Shown piece after piece: positions 8,251-17,327 of a DNA stretch of 64,000 bases. The position numbers were made by a program, and so were the translations under genes. The notes under the pieces are model-generated. The model was not told where the DNA came from. It made no database searches and was given only the letters and a program-made list of their open reading frames with translations. Numbering within the stretch: the stretch's first letter is position 1; each line of letters begins with the position of its first letter. The DNA lies in contig NZ_CP132294.1 of the NCBI RefSeq assembly GCF_030734285.1, positions 2,170,001-2,234,000 of the forward strand, read 5' to 3'. Source of the stretch: Natronococcus sp. AD-5. Lineage in GTDB: Archaea; Halobacteriota; Halobacteria; Halobacteriales; Natrialbaceae.

Positions 8251-9234
8251 TTAGTTAGAACGATCGGTGGAGCGTGCTGAGGGCGCTTGCGCAGCAACGA
8301 GACCCAGCGATCCGTAAAGTCCGATATCGTCTCCGAGAGGCGTGAGTTGGATCGCGGGCCGATCGACGAAGAGGTACTCATCGAGATAGCTATCGATCCC
8401 CTCGAGGAGCCACTCCGCGTTGTTGAGCGCCACCCCGCCGCCGAGGGTGATGAGCCCGGGGTTGAACGCATTACAGATCGCCGCGATCCCGACGGCGTTG
8501 TACCGGCTTACCTCCGCCAAACACGCCTGGGAAAACGGATCTCCCGCGTCGGCCGCGTCGAAGACGTCCGGCGCGGCGATGTCATCGCCGGCTGCAAGCG
8601 CCCGCCGGAGCTCGCTCTCACTCTCTTCGCCGGTCCACGAATCGTCGGTTCGGAAGCGATGCCGTACGTACCCCGGGATGCCACGCCCGGAGCAAAACGC
8701 TTCCCACGCACCGGTGACGCCGGTACTTTCGAGGTCGCTTTCAGGAGCTACGGGGATGAGGCCGAACTCGCCGGCTTGAGCGCCGTCACCGCGCAGGGGT
8801 CGTCCCTGCTCGACGACGCCACCGCCGATACCCGTTCCAACGGTCAGATGAACGATGCAGTCGTGGCCGTCCCGTGCTCCGAAGTACCACTCCCCGATCG
8901 CTGACGCGGTGCAGTCGTTCTCGAGGGAGACCGGCAACTCGTACCGTTGTTGGAGCGGATCCCTGACCTCGAGGCGATCGATGACGTCACCGGCTGGGGT
9001 ATCGAGTTTCCGGATGCTTCCCGTGTCGGTATCGATCAATCCCGGGGCTGAGATCGAGACCGCGTCGAGTGCCGCTGTGGTCCGCAAGTCGTCGATCGCG
9101 GCACAGAGCTGGGCCACGAGCTGCCGCGGCCGTGTCGGCTCGACGGTAACATCAGTCAGAAACTCGCCGGCCGCCGTGGCGACAGTATAGCGAAAATTCG
9201 TGCTGCCGATACTGACGAGTCCGATGAAATCCAT
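8251..9234 (-). CDS. ROK family sugar kinase, zinc site lost
   Basis: 327 aa, full length for the family. N-terminal phosphate-binding region GLVSIGSTNFRYTVA. Candidate catalytic Asp in SLENDCTASAIGEW. Then the VGTGIGGGVV loop and the C-terminal ITLGGGVALN. ROK enzymes usually bind zinc through a His in ExGH and a CxCGxxGC cluster. Here the first reads GEFGLIP and the second is replaced (VTGAWEAFCSGRGI), so the structural zinc is probably absent. Its position upstream of glmS suggests an amino-sugar or glucose substrate, but this is inference. It may share transcription with glmS, although glmS has its own likely promoter. Confidence 0.85.
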   Translation of the reverse strand: MDFIGLVSIGSTNFRYTVATAAGEFLTDVTVEPTRPRQLVAQLCAAIDDLRTTAALDAVSISAPGLIDTDTGSIRKLDTPAGDVIDRLEVRDPLQQRYELPVSLENDCTASAIGEWYFGARDGHDCIVHLTVGTGIGGGVVEQGRPLRGDGAQAGEFGLIPVAPESDLESTGVTGAWEAFCSGRGIPGYVRHRFRTDDSWTGEESESELRRALAAGDDIAAPDVFDAADAGDPFSQACLAEVSRYNAVGIAAICNAFNPGLITLGGGVALNNAEWLLEGIDSYLDEYLFVDRPAIQLTPLGDDIGLYGSLGLVAAQAPSARSTDRSN

Positions 9235-9649
9235 ACAGAAGACGGTTCCCTCCGTTACTTAGGAATGCCCCTTGATCACGGTCCAGTGCTGCCACCTGAG
9301 GAACTCTCCCCGGTCCGATTGCTGCTCTCATTTTGGCAGTCCAAGTCGTGCGGCGTGAGGTCGATAGTACTGTGGCTTCTGTAACTGATTGGGCTCGAAA
9401 ACAGGGTTCTCACTGTCGATTTCGTAAGTCTCCGCGACCCGGTCTCGATAGGACGCAATACCGGTCGGGCCATCTGGATCACAGGTCGCCGGTCGTCAGG
9501 TACTCGTATCGATTCCGTCATCGCCCGATTCGGAACTCGTACGCTTCCTACTCACAAACATTTGAAAGCGTACCAATTGAGACGAATACCCGTGGCTCTC
9601 TGAAACGAGTAACTTCGACCGGAAAACGCGCTCCCACACGTCCCGAACC
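9235..9649. other. Intergenic gap of about 415 bp
   Basis: No reading frame here looks like a haloarchaeal gene. The right part (from about 9540) is low in GC and contains two stops in the frame of the downstream Usp remnant, at 9563 and 9578. It is probably decayed sequence. The left end holds the promoter of the ROK kinase. Confidence 0.4.
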
Positions 9650-9931
9650 CGGTCGTCCGTCGCGATCGTATATCCAGATACATCAGCAGAACGTGCGGTC
9701 GAAGAGGTCGAACGGAAGTGCCGTGAAGAAGGAATCGACGCGATTACAGAAATCCGAAAGGGAGAGCCATCACAGGAAATTTTGGCTTATAGCGAGGAAA
9801 ACGATATCGACGTCATCGTAGGGGGTACTCACGGGAGATCCGGACTGGACCACGTTACAATTGGAAGCGTCGCAGAACGAGTTGTTCGCGGCGCGCCGAT
9901 ACCCGTTTTGACGGTTCGATCGGAAAACTGA
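9650..9931 (+). pseudogene. Universal stress protein (UspA) C-terminal remnant
   Basis: The frame codes for SAERAVEEVERKCREEGID, then EIRKGEPSQEILAYSEEND, IDVIVGGTHGRSGLDHVTIG and SVAERVVRGAPIPVLTVRSE. This is the second half of a UspA domain with its GxxHG...GSV(A)ERVV nucleotide-binding motif. There is no start codon in frame, and stops lie just upstream. The N-terminal half (ATP-binding D and first strands) is missing, so this is a truncated remnant. Codons are less GC-biased than those of neighbouring genes. Confidence 0.75.
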
Positions 9932-9988
9932 GAGAATGCTGGCGCTGGTATTCGGACGATTCTCAGTCGGATTCAGAAATGAGTGACA

Positions 9989-11161
9989 TCAATACCCGAG
10001 ATCGAACGTCCAGTTCGTGACGAGCGCGAGGAACGTGAGCGAGAACAGGCCGGCGAGGATGAGAAATGCCGTGGCCCAGCCCAACAGGTCTGCAAACAGA
10101 CCCATCCCGACCGAGCCAGCGGAGCCGACGACGGTGTACACCGTGCGGACGAGACCGAAGCCGGCACCCCGTTCGGTGTCCCCAAACTGATCGAGAAAAC
10201 GCGGGTCGAGCGCCGCGAAGAAACTCGAGCCCAGCCCGGCTAACAGCACGGCGACGCCGACCGCCGCGAGGCCCGTCCCGACCACCATGCCAAAGAGCCC
10301 GATCGCCCCCGCGAGCATCGCTGCGCCGATCGCGAGATCCCGTCCGTATCGGTCCGAGAGTTCACCGAGCAGAAACTGTCCGACGGTCCGCACGACGAAA
10401 AACGCCGAAAAGGCCGTGCCGGCGAGCGTCGCCGAATAGCTGTGGTAGTCGATCAGAAACGTCGGGAGGAACGTGAGCATCCCTTGGACGATGAACGTCC
10501 CGAGCATCGCGATCGCGAGCGTAAAGGCGATCGGCGGTCTCGAGACGAGATCATAGAGGGCAGAGAGTTCAAAGCGCTCGCGCATCGGTTGACCGGGTCG
10601 TCGCGGTTCGGTCGGGCGCACCCGCCAGGCGAACAGCGCGAAGACCGGGATTCCCACGCCGAGGGCAAGCGCAACCGCTGGCCGCCAGCCGTACCGGGTA
10701 CCGACCCAGGCTGCCGCGACGGGGGCGACCAGTCCCGCGAGCGGGCCGCCGATCGAGTGGATTCCCACCGCGCGTCCGAGTTCGTCGTACGTCCGCGATA
10801 ACAGCGTCGTCGCGACGGCGTAGTGGAGCCCTGCGACCAACCCGAGCAAGATAGCGAAGATGACGAACACAGGGAACGCCGGTGCGAACGCCAGCAACAG
10901 ACTCGCGATCGCCGTCCCGCCGACGGCAACGAGAATGACTGGTTTCTCCCCGTAGCGGTCGCCGAGGACGCCGCTCGGGAACTGCGAGAGCCCGTACGCG
11001 AGCCACATCCCCGACAGGGCGAATCCGATCTGCGTGTTCGAGACGCCGAAGTCGCCGGCGATGAACGGTATCACGGGGCTGATCGCCATACGGGCGAAGT
11101 AGGTCACGAAAAAGGCGAGCAAACAGAGTACGAGAACCGTCGTCCGATACTGCCAGCGCAT
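9989..11161 (-). CDS. MFS transporter
   Basis: 390 aa, twelve predicted helices in two sets of six. After helix 2 comes GVLGDRYGEKPV, matching the family loop-2 motif GxLxDRxGRR. The equivalent in the second half is GELSDRYGRDLAIG. The central loop (about 185-205) is basic and proline-rich. It belongs to a general MFS group, possibly organic-acid or nitrate/nitrite-like; the sequence does not tell me the substrate. It stands alone, with about 230 bp of empty sequence upstream. Confidence 0.85.
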   Translation of the reverse strand: MRWQYRTTVLVLCLLAFFVTYFARMAISPVIPFIAGDFGVSNTQIGFALSGMWLAYGLSQFPSGVLGDRYGEKPVILVAVGGTAIASLLLAFAPAFPVFVIFAILLGLVAGLHYAVATTLLSRTYDELGRAVGIHSIGGPLAGLVAPVAAAWVGTRYGWRPAVALALGVGIPVFALFAWRVRPTEPRRPGQPMRERFELSALYDLVSRPPIAFTLAIAMLGTFIVQGMLTFLPTFLIDYHSYSATLAGTAFSAFFVVRTVGQFLLGELSDRYGRDLAIGAAMLAGAIGLFGMVVGTGLAAVGVAVLLAGLGSSFFAALDPRFLDQFGDTERGAGFGLVRTVYTVVGSAGSVGMGLFADLLGWATAFLILAGLFSLTFLALVTNWTFDLGY

Positions 11162-11431
11162 TAGTGGAGACGTCTACCACTTCGCGAAGGCACACATAAG
11201 TACGCTGAATCGCCGGCGGGAACGGAAATGCAGACCGGTGACGGGTAAGGATCTGTACAAAGGCGACGAGGCGGCCCGATCCCGGCTCGGTATCTCGAAT
11301 CATCGGCAGGGCCGTTGCGGAGGACCCATCCGAAGATGACGCGAAAGTGATCGTTCGCCGAGTAGATCAACGTGGTCTTCGCATGACTGCCGAGCTACGG
11401 AAGACGGCGACCGAACCCACTGAAACGGCTG

Positions 11432-11638
11432 CTAATTAGCGTTCTCCATACCACTCTGGCACGTTTCCCTGCTAGCTCGCGATTCGACACGCTCGATCTC
11501 CGCCTCGACGAGTGACCAGTCTTCACGGGTCGATCCGTTGTCGTTCTCGTCCGGAACGCGCACTCGATAATCGCTCCGTACGAGCGCTTCCCTGCCGGGC
11601 GCGACAGCGTGAGCGGACGTCTTTTCCGACTGGAGCAC
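11432..11638 (-). CDS. Possible small acidic protein or remnant
   Basis: 68 codons with haloarchaeal-like codon choice in the second half (RVRVPDENDNGSTREDWSLV, then EAEIERVES). I recognise no family. The N-terminal 20 residues are not convincing, so this may be the tail of a lost gene. It overlaps nothing else on either strand. Confidence 0.25.
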   Translation of the reverse strand: MLQSEKTSAHAVAPGREALVRSDYRVRVPDENDNGSTREDWSLVEAEIERVESRASRETCQSGMENAN

Positions 11639-11668
11639 GGTCGACGGCCGGACCGCGAAAATGCCCGC

Positions 11669-12148
11669 GTGCGCACCCTAGATGTAGAGTCTGAGGTCAT
11701 CGTCATCGACCTTCGCGAGACCCGAACTGCCGGCCCCATTATCAGCGCGGTAGATCGAACGCTGCGCGGACTCGCGGCGGAAGCACCGACTTCGGTCATC
11801 GGTGCTGTCGCAACCAGTATCGCCGCGTTCGGCCGAGAGCGCCCGATCCGGGCCGCGAGTCCGGTCGTCCTCCCCGCGAGTCTCGGCTCGCTGAGCGCGG
11901 TGGCGCCCACGGGGGCAGTCTCGAACGCGGTCGTTGCACTCCACCCGCTGCTGGCCGTGCTCTCCTGGTTCGGCCTTCGCTCGACGGCGACTCTCGAGGG
12001 GCTCCGCGAAACGCGAACGGTGCGCCTGCTCTGTGCGGCGTTCGAACCGCCGGGGCCGCCGGAACGGCCGGCAGCCGATTCCTGCCGCGATCCGGTCGAT
12101 GGATTCGGTGCCGACGCCGAAGCCGATACCGGCGACACGGCACGCTGA
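11669..12148 (+). CDS. Conserved-looking haloarchaeal membrane protein, function unknown
   Basis: About 159 aa from GTG 11669; a GTG at 11609 is possible but adds basic residues atypical of haloarchaea. Layout: a short soluble start with VIVIDLRETRTAGPIISAVD, one or two hydrophobic segments (about 50-100, ending HPLLAVLSWFGLR), then LRETRTVRLLCAAFEPPGPP and an acidic tail. The motif LRETRT occurs at both ends of the protein. Codon use is typical of real genes. I do not recognise a named family. Confidence 0.5.
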   Translation: MRTLDVESEVIVIDLRETRTAGPIISAVDRTLRGLAAEAPTSVIGAVATSIAAFGRERPIRAASPVVLPASLGSLSAVAPTGAVSNAVVALHPLLAVLSWFGLRSTATLEGLRETRTVRLLCAAFEPPGPPERPAADSCRDPVDGFGADAEADTGDTAR

Positions 12149-12241
12149 CGGCATCACCGGTGAATGGTCGCTTGCGCAGCAGAACTCGCTTCTCGAGCCA
12201 GCTTTCAGAAACGACCACCGTCGAGAACTGCAAGGACTTAA

Positions 12242-12973
12242 TTACGACGTCCGAACCCGTCCGACGGTCCGGACCAGCCGTCGTCGGACCGGTGGCCGCT
12301 CGAGGACCCACCAGCCGACGCCCCCACCGACCGTCCCCGCGAGCGCGAGGAGTGCGCGCCCGTTACCGCCGCTCACGAGAACCGCGAGCGCCGCGATGGC
12401 GATGGCCACGACGAACGCACGGCCGGGACGCCCCTTCGTGAGCCACACGAGGACTGCGAGATACGCTACGCCGATCGCGAGCGACGCGAGGACGTCCACG
12501 AGGTAGTGCACGCCGAGCGCGAGTCGGGAGAGGCCGACGAGCGGGACGAGCATCCCCGCGGCGGCGATTCGCGCGCGCCGTCGTCCGATCGTCGCCCACA
12601 GTCCGACCGCCCCCCACGCGATCGTCGCGGCCATCGTGTGGCCGCTCGGAAAGCCGTACTCGCTCGTATCGACGGCCCGGAGGGCTGTCGGCGGCCGCGA
12701 CAGCGAAAACGACGATTTCACGAGGACGACGAGCGCCAGCCCACCTAAGATAGTCGCGATCACGAACGCCGTTCGATCCGAACAGAGCGAGCTTTCCGTA
12801 CCCGTTTCGGGGGACCGCCGCAGCGTGTCGGTCACGTCGACGAGGTACAACAGCGCCAGCAGCGGAACGATGACGAGCAGGTCGCCGGGGAGCGAGAGGA
12901 GGTTGAAGACCGGAATCGTCCACTCCGGCAGCGTCTCCCGGAGCAGTTCCGTCGCGCCGACGCCGCGATTCAT
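12242..12973 (-). CDS. PAP2-family membrane phosphatase
   Basis: 243 aa with six or more hydrophobic segments. The three phosphatidic-acid-phosphatase motifs are in order: KSSFSLSRP (KxxxxxxRP), FPSGHTM (PSGH, with the catalytic His) and SRLALGVHYLVDV (SRxxxxxHxxxD). The family removes phosphate from lipid phosphates or polyprenyl diphosphates at the membrane. Haloarchaeal members may act on isoprenoid lipids; the substrate cannot be read from sequence. The gene is convergent with the preceding membrane protein. Confidence 0.9.
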   Translation of the reverse strand: MNRGVGATELLRETLPEWTIPVFNLLSLPGDLLVIVPLLALLYLVDVTDTLRRSPETGTESSLCSDRTAFVIATILGGLALVVLVKSSFSLSRPPTALRAVDTSEYGFPSGHTMAATIAWGAVGLWATIGRRRARIAAAGMLVPLVGLSRLALGVHYLVDVLASLAIGVAYLAVLVWLTKGRPGRAFVVAIAIAALAVLVSGGNGRALLALAGTVGGGVGWWVLERPPVRRRLVRTVGRVRTS

Positions 12974-13180
12974 GGGTGCACGTGGTCAGCCATCTGACTA
13001 AACACTCTCGTTTCAGATCGTACGAACGTGACGACAACCCGCATCGGCGCGAGCCGTTCGGCCGTACCGTCGATACTGCCACCCAATCGGCGGGCGGTTA
13101 GAAACGCCGCGCTCGTTTCCGGTTCCACGGCCGCTGCCCGCGTCCCGCCTCGTGCGGAAACGAACGAATCGAGGCCCGGC

Positions 13181-13978
13181 TCAGAACGGGAACAGCGAGT
13201 CGGCCTCGAGGTCGCGCTCGAGCAGTTCGATCTCGTGACCGTCCTGGTCCTTCGTGAACGCGTACATGTTGTCGTTGCTCGCGGGGTCGCGGTAGTCGTC
13301 GGCATCGCGCACCATGAGTTGGTCCCAATCCTCCTCGAGGTCGTCGACGCGGACGCAGAGGTGGCCCCAGGCGTCGCCCGTGTCGTAGCTGCGGCCGTCG
13401 TAGTTGTAGGTGAGCTCGACCGACATGGCCGCGTCGGCGGCGTCGGTCGGCTCGACGAAGTAGTTCGCGAAGGTGTCTGCCTCCCAGCGGCCGACCTCGT
13501 CGTACTCGAACTTGCGGGTCCAGAAGCCGAGCGCCTCGTCGGCGTCCTCGACGCGGATCATGGTGTGGTCGAGCGACCACAGCGCGCCCTGGTCGGGGTC
13601 GCGCTGGACGATCTCGACCTCGTGGCCGTCGGGGTCCTTGACGAACGCGTAGCGACCGCCGCAGGACTCGGGATCGCGGTAGTCCTCGACGCCCTCGTCC
13701 ATCAGCTGCTGGTAGTAGTCCTCGAGTTCCCCCTCCGGCACTCGAACCGCGATGTGACCCCAGGCGTCGCCGACCTCGAGGTCGTCCTCGCCCTCGTTGT
13801 GGGTGAGCTCGAGCATCGCCTCCTCCTCGTGCATCTCCTCGGGGCCGAGGTAGACGATGGTGAAGCCGTCGCCCTCGTGGCGGTCCTTCTCCTCGTACTC
13901 GAGGTGGGTCTGGTACCAGTCGAGCGATTCCTCGAGGTCCGCGACGCGAAGCATGGTGTGATCGATCGTACCGTCCAT
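13181..13978 (-). CDS. Two-domain VOC (glyoxalase-like) protein
   Basis: 265 aa from ATG 13978, which begins MDGTIDHTMLRV. Two tandem VOC domains: about 1-125 (DHTMLRV ... GHIAVRVPEGELEDY ... FVKDPDGHEVEIVQR) and about 130-262 (DHTMIRV ... GHLCVRVDDLEEDW ... FTKDQDGHEIELLER). Each domain has a first-strand His and a late Glu in the DGHE(V/I)E motif, as in glyoxalase I metal sites. The likely activity is lactoylglutathione-lyase-like or thiol-adduct isomerisation with the haloarchaeal thiol gamma-glutamylcysteine. The thiol is inferred from haloarchaeal biology. The protein is very acidic. Confidence 0.85.
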   Translation of the reverse strand: MDGTIDHTMLRVADLEESLDWYQTHLEYEEKDRHEGDGFTIVYLGPEEMHEEEAMLELTHNEGEDDLEVGDAWGHIAVRVPEGELEDYYQQLMDEGVEDYRDPESCGGRYAFVKDPDGHEVEIVQRDPDQGALWSLDHTMIRVEDADEALGFWTRKFEYDEVGRWEADTFANYFVEPTDAADAAMSVELTYNYDGRSYDTGDAWGHLCVRVDDLEEDWDQLMVRDADDYRDPASNDNMYAFTKDQDGHEIELLERDLEADSLFPF

Positions 13979-14145
13979 ACGCGAAGGAACGACCGCACAG
14001 CGCAAAAGGTTGTGGAAGTCGGCCGATTCGTCGATGATCGAACCGTCGACGGGACAGCTAGCCGACAGGTGAGGAATCGAATCCGAGGCGCGAACGTACC
14101 GATCCGACCGAGACGCGGTTCGCTGGACGGTGATAAATCAGCCGC

Positions 14146-15903
14146 TCATCCGGCGTCTTCCGTCCGGTCGTCGACCGGAGCGCTCGAGTCCGACCTCGAT
14201 CCCGACTCCGCCGCCGGTTCGTCGGACTCGGGCGGAGCCGTCGAGCTCGCGGCGGGTTTCCTCGGTCCAGCCGGTCCCTCTCGCGAGGCGTTCACCGCCA
14301 CCGGGTCGACTCCCTTGCGACGGGCGTCCAACTCGGAGAGGCCGTAGACGAGGGCGACGAGCGCCAGCACGCCGATCGGCAGGAGGACGAACGGCGTGAT
14401 CCGGGTGACGCCCCACACGAGCAACAGCGCGGTCGCCACGAGTCCGACCGTCCCCGCGTAGTAGAGCTGGGTCCTGACGTGGTCGATGAGGTCCGCGCCG
14501 GTGAACGTCGACGAGAGCACCGTGGTGTCCGAGATGGGGGAGGTGTGGTCGCCGAAGATGGCCCCGGAGAAGACCGCCCCGACGATCGCGGCGACCATCG
14601 TGTGGTCGTTCGCGAGCCCCCACGCGACGGGGATCGCGATCGGCGTCAGGATCGCCATCGTCCCCCAGGAGGTCCCGGTCGAGAACGCGATGAACGCCGC
14701 CGTCAGCAGGACGACCGCCGGCAGCACCGCCGCGGGGAGGAACTCGCCCACGTACGTCGCGACGTAGTCGCCCGTCTCGAGGGCCGCGACGACCTCGCCG
14801 ATCCCCCACGCGAGCACGAGGATCGAGACGGCGGTGAGCATGATGCCGAAGCCGCTGATCGTCGTGTCAGTCGCCTCGCGGAAGTCAAAGATGTCGTAGA
14901 CTTTCCCCAGGACGAATCCCGAAACGACCATCGCGAACGAGCCGTAGATCAGCGCCGCAGCGTAGTCGGCGTTCGTCACCGCGTCGTACAGGCCGGCCCC
15001 GGACTCGTACCCCGTCAGTAGAGCCGCACCCACCGTGACGACGATGAGTACGGCGACCGGCACGAAGAAGTTCACCAGCCGGGGGTTCGCGGCCGCGGGT
15101 TCGCCGAGGTCGGCCTCGACGTCCTGCATCGGCTGAGCGTCCTCGCGGTACACTTTCCCGGTCCGCCAGGAGCGGTGCTCGGCGTCGAGCATCTCGCCGT
15201 AGTCCCGTCGGGTGGCGACGATGATCCCAACCATCACGATGGCGAGGATGGCGTACATGTTGTACGGGATGGAGTTGAGGAAAATCTCGAACGCCGAGGG
15301 GGGGTTTTCCAGCCCGAGCTCGTTGTACGCGTCGGCGATGAGACCGAGCTGGAACGCGACCCACGACGAGATCGCCAGTGTCGCGACCGGCGCCGCGGTC
15401 GAGTCGACGATGTACGACAGCTTCTCGCGGGAGATCCGAAGCTGGTCGGAAACGTCTTTCATTGCGCTCCCGACGATGGCCGTGTTGGCGTAGTCGTCGA
15501 AGAACAGCAGAATACCGAGCAGCCAGGCGGCCGCTCCCGCCCCGCGCGGAGTCTCGATCTTCGAGAGCGCCCAGTCCCGGACGGCGTAGGAGCCGCCGAG
15601 GTTCCAGATCATGGCGACGCCCGACCCGAGCAACAGGGTGAACAGCAGGATCTGGGCGTGGAATCCCTCGTCGGCGATGATCGCCGCGACGATCCAGTCG
15701 AACGTCGGAACCAGGCCGAAGCCGGACGTGACGACGCCGCCGAGCCAACCCGACGGATCCGCGAGGGGATCGGGACCGCCGGCGTACAGGACGCCGCCGG
15801 ACCAGATACCGAGGAACAGCGACAACACTGCTTTTCGCGTGATGATCGCCAGTACGATCGCCAGCAACGGAGGCATGAGCGAGAGTGCACCGAACTCAGA
15901 CAT
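14146..15903 (-). CDS. nhaC: NhaC-family Na+/H+ antiporter
   Basis: 585 aa with about 12-13 helices. Family signatures: FFDDYANTAIVGSAMKDV in the first half, STGTSWGTMAILTPIAIPV and GAVFSGAIFGDHTSPISDTT in the second. It exchanges sodium for protons across the cytoplasmic membrane, important for a salt-in halophile. The last 50 or so residues form a hydrophilic acidic tail with Ser/Pro/Asp. Its start at 15903 is preceded by an AT-rich stretch (AGTATAAATAC near 15926-15936 read on the plus strand) that could be the TATA region. A second NhaC relative lies at 24883. Confidence 0.9.
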   Translation of the reverse strand: MSEFGALSLMPPLLAIVLAIITRKAVLSLFLGIWSGGVLYAGGPDPLADPSGWLGGVVTSGFGLVPTFDWIVAAIIADEGFHAQILLFTLLLGSGVAMIWNLGGSYAVRDWALSKIETPRGAGAAAWLLGILLFFDDYANTAIVGSAMKDVSDQLRISREKLSYIVDSTAAPVATLAISSWVAFQLGLIADAYNELGLENPPSAFEIFLNSIPYNMYAILAIVMVGIIVATRRDYGEMLDAEHRSWRTGKVYREDAQPMQDVEADLGEPAAANPRLVNFFVPVAVLIVVTVGAALLTGYESGAGLYDAVTNADYAAALIYGSFAMVVSGFVLGKVYDIFDFREATDTTISGFGIMLTAVSILVLAWGIGEVVAALETGDYVATYVGEFLPAAVLPAVVLLTAAFIAFSTGTSWGTMAILTPIAIPVAWGLANDHTMVAAIVGAVFSGAIFGDHTSPISDTTVLSSTFTGADLIDHVRTQLYYAGTVGLVATALLLVWGVTRITPFVLLPIGVLALVALVYGLSELDARRKGVDPVAVNASREGPAGPRKPAASSTAPPESDEPAAESGSRSDSSAPVDDRTEDAG

Positions 15904-16151
15904 ACGTCACTGTTCGTCACTCTTCAGTATAAATACTGCCGTACGGTTCGCTCAAATCGAGGCAAAGACGGTGTTATTCGACCATCGGCTACTGAATTGT
16001 AACCCACCGTGATGCAATCGCGCAATCGACGATACTGCTCGGATCCCTCCGTAGTCGGTTCGAGGCCGTCGATCGACGGCCGTTCGAGCGACTCACGGGA
16101 GACGATTCCGGATTCGAGAAGTTGATTCGGCGAGCGCTCGGGGCATACGGG

Positions 16152-17264
16152 CTATCGCCGCAGGATCAGCTTCAGCACGTCCTCGTCTTCGAGCGCGTGA
16201 TCTTTCCCGACCTGCTGTTCGTCGTGGGCCGCGCTGGGACCGCTGACGCGGGCGAAGCGGAACCGCTCTTCCATCTCGCCGCCGAGTTTCTGGATGGCTT
16301 CGCCGACGGTCGAACCCGCCTCGATCACCAGCGGCTCCTCCCAGTCGACGCCGCGGCCGGGTTTGTCCATGTAAACGCGGATCAGATCCAGATTGTTCCA
16401 GATGCGATCCTTGAGGGCCTCGAGCCCCTTCTCCTTCTCGGCGCTGATGAACGTGACCTCCTCGGGGTCAAGGTCGCGCTCGCGGAGTTGCTCGTCGACG
16501 GTCTCCTTGTAGCTCGGCTCGATCAGGTCGACCTTGTTGACGCAGGTGATCGACGGAATGTACTCCCGGTTCTCCATCAGGCCGTCGATCAGCCGGTCGA
16601 TGGTGACGTTCTCCTGGAGGTTGAGGTCCGCGTTGACGTATCCCTGGTCGCGAAGGACGTCCGAGATCGTTCCCTCGTCCAGATCCTGATCGGTGCTCGA
16701 GGTGATCTTGATCCCGTCTTTGATCTTCGGACGCACCGTCACCCGCGGCGGCTTCCGATCGACGCGAATGTTGATGTCGTAGAGTTCCTCCTGGAGTCGG
16801 TCGTACTGGTCGATCTCGAACACGGAGAGCACGAAGACGATCAGGTCGGCGTTCCGGACGACCGCGAGCACTTGCTGGCCGTCACCGCGGCCCGAAGCGG
16901 CGCCCTCGATCAATCCGGGAACGTCGAGCATCTGGATGTTCGCCCCGCGGTGCTCGAGCATCCCCGGATTGACGTCGAGCGTCGTGAACTCGTAGGAGCC
17001 GGTCTCGCTCTCGGCGTTGGTCAGCGAGTTCAGCAGCGACGACTTGCCGACGCTCGGAAAGCCGACCAGCGCGACGGTTGCGTCGCCGTGCTTCTGGACG
17101 GAGTAGCCGCCGCCACCGCCCGAACCCGACTGCTGGTTCTCGAGTTTCTCCTTCTTCTCCGCGAGCTTTGACTTCAGCCGGCCGATGTGGGCCTCGGTCG
17201 ACTTGTTGTAGGGCGTGTTAGCGATTTCCTCCTCGATCTCCTCGATCTCCTCCTCGAGCCCCAT
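16152..17264 (-). CDS. DRG/OBG-type GTP-binding protein with TGS domain
   Basis: 370 aa. I chose ATG 17264 (MGLEEEIEEIEEEIA), because upstream codons belong to promoter sequence. An N-terminal helical region about 1-45 is followed by a Ser/Gly linker. The GTPase domain has G1 VGFPSVGKSS at 67-76, G3 DVPG and G4 NKVD, with the DRG insertion between G3 and G4. A C-terminal TGS domain covers roughly the last 80 residues and ends LKLILRR. Archaeal DRG proteins are single-copy, ribosome-associated GTPases of the developmentally regulated GTP-binding class. No co-transcribed partner is visible. Confidence 0.93.
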   Translation of the reverse strand: MGLEEEIEEIEEEIANTPYNKSTEAHIGRLKSKLAEKKEKLENQQSGSGGGGGYSVQKHGDATVALVGFPSVGKSSLLNSLTNAESETGSYEFTTLDVNPGMLEHRGANIQMLDVPGLIEGAASGRGDGQQVLAVVRNADLIVFVLSVFEIDQYDRLQEELYDINIRVDRKPPRVTVRPKIKDGIKITSSTDQDLDEGTISDVLRDQGYVNADLNLQENVTIDRLIDGLMENREYIPSITCVNKVDLIEPSYKETVDEQLRERDLDPEEVTFISAEKEKGLEALKDRIWNNLDLIRVYMDKPGRGVDWEEPLVIEAGSTVGEAIQKLGGEMEERFRFARVSGPSAAHDEQQVGKDHALEDEDVLKLILRR

Positions 17265-17327
17265 TTGTCTGTATCCAACCGGTCGTATCGAAAAACACTT
17301 TCGACCCTTCCACGGCGCGAGACGTAG

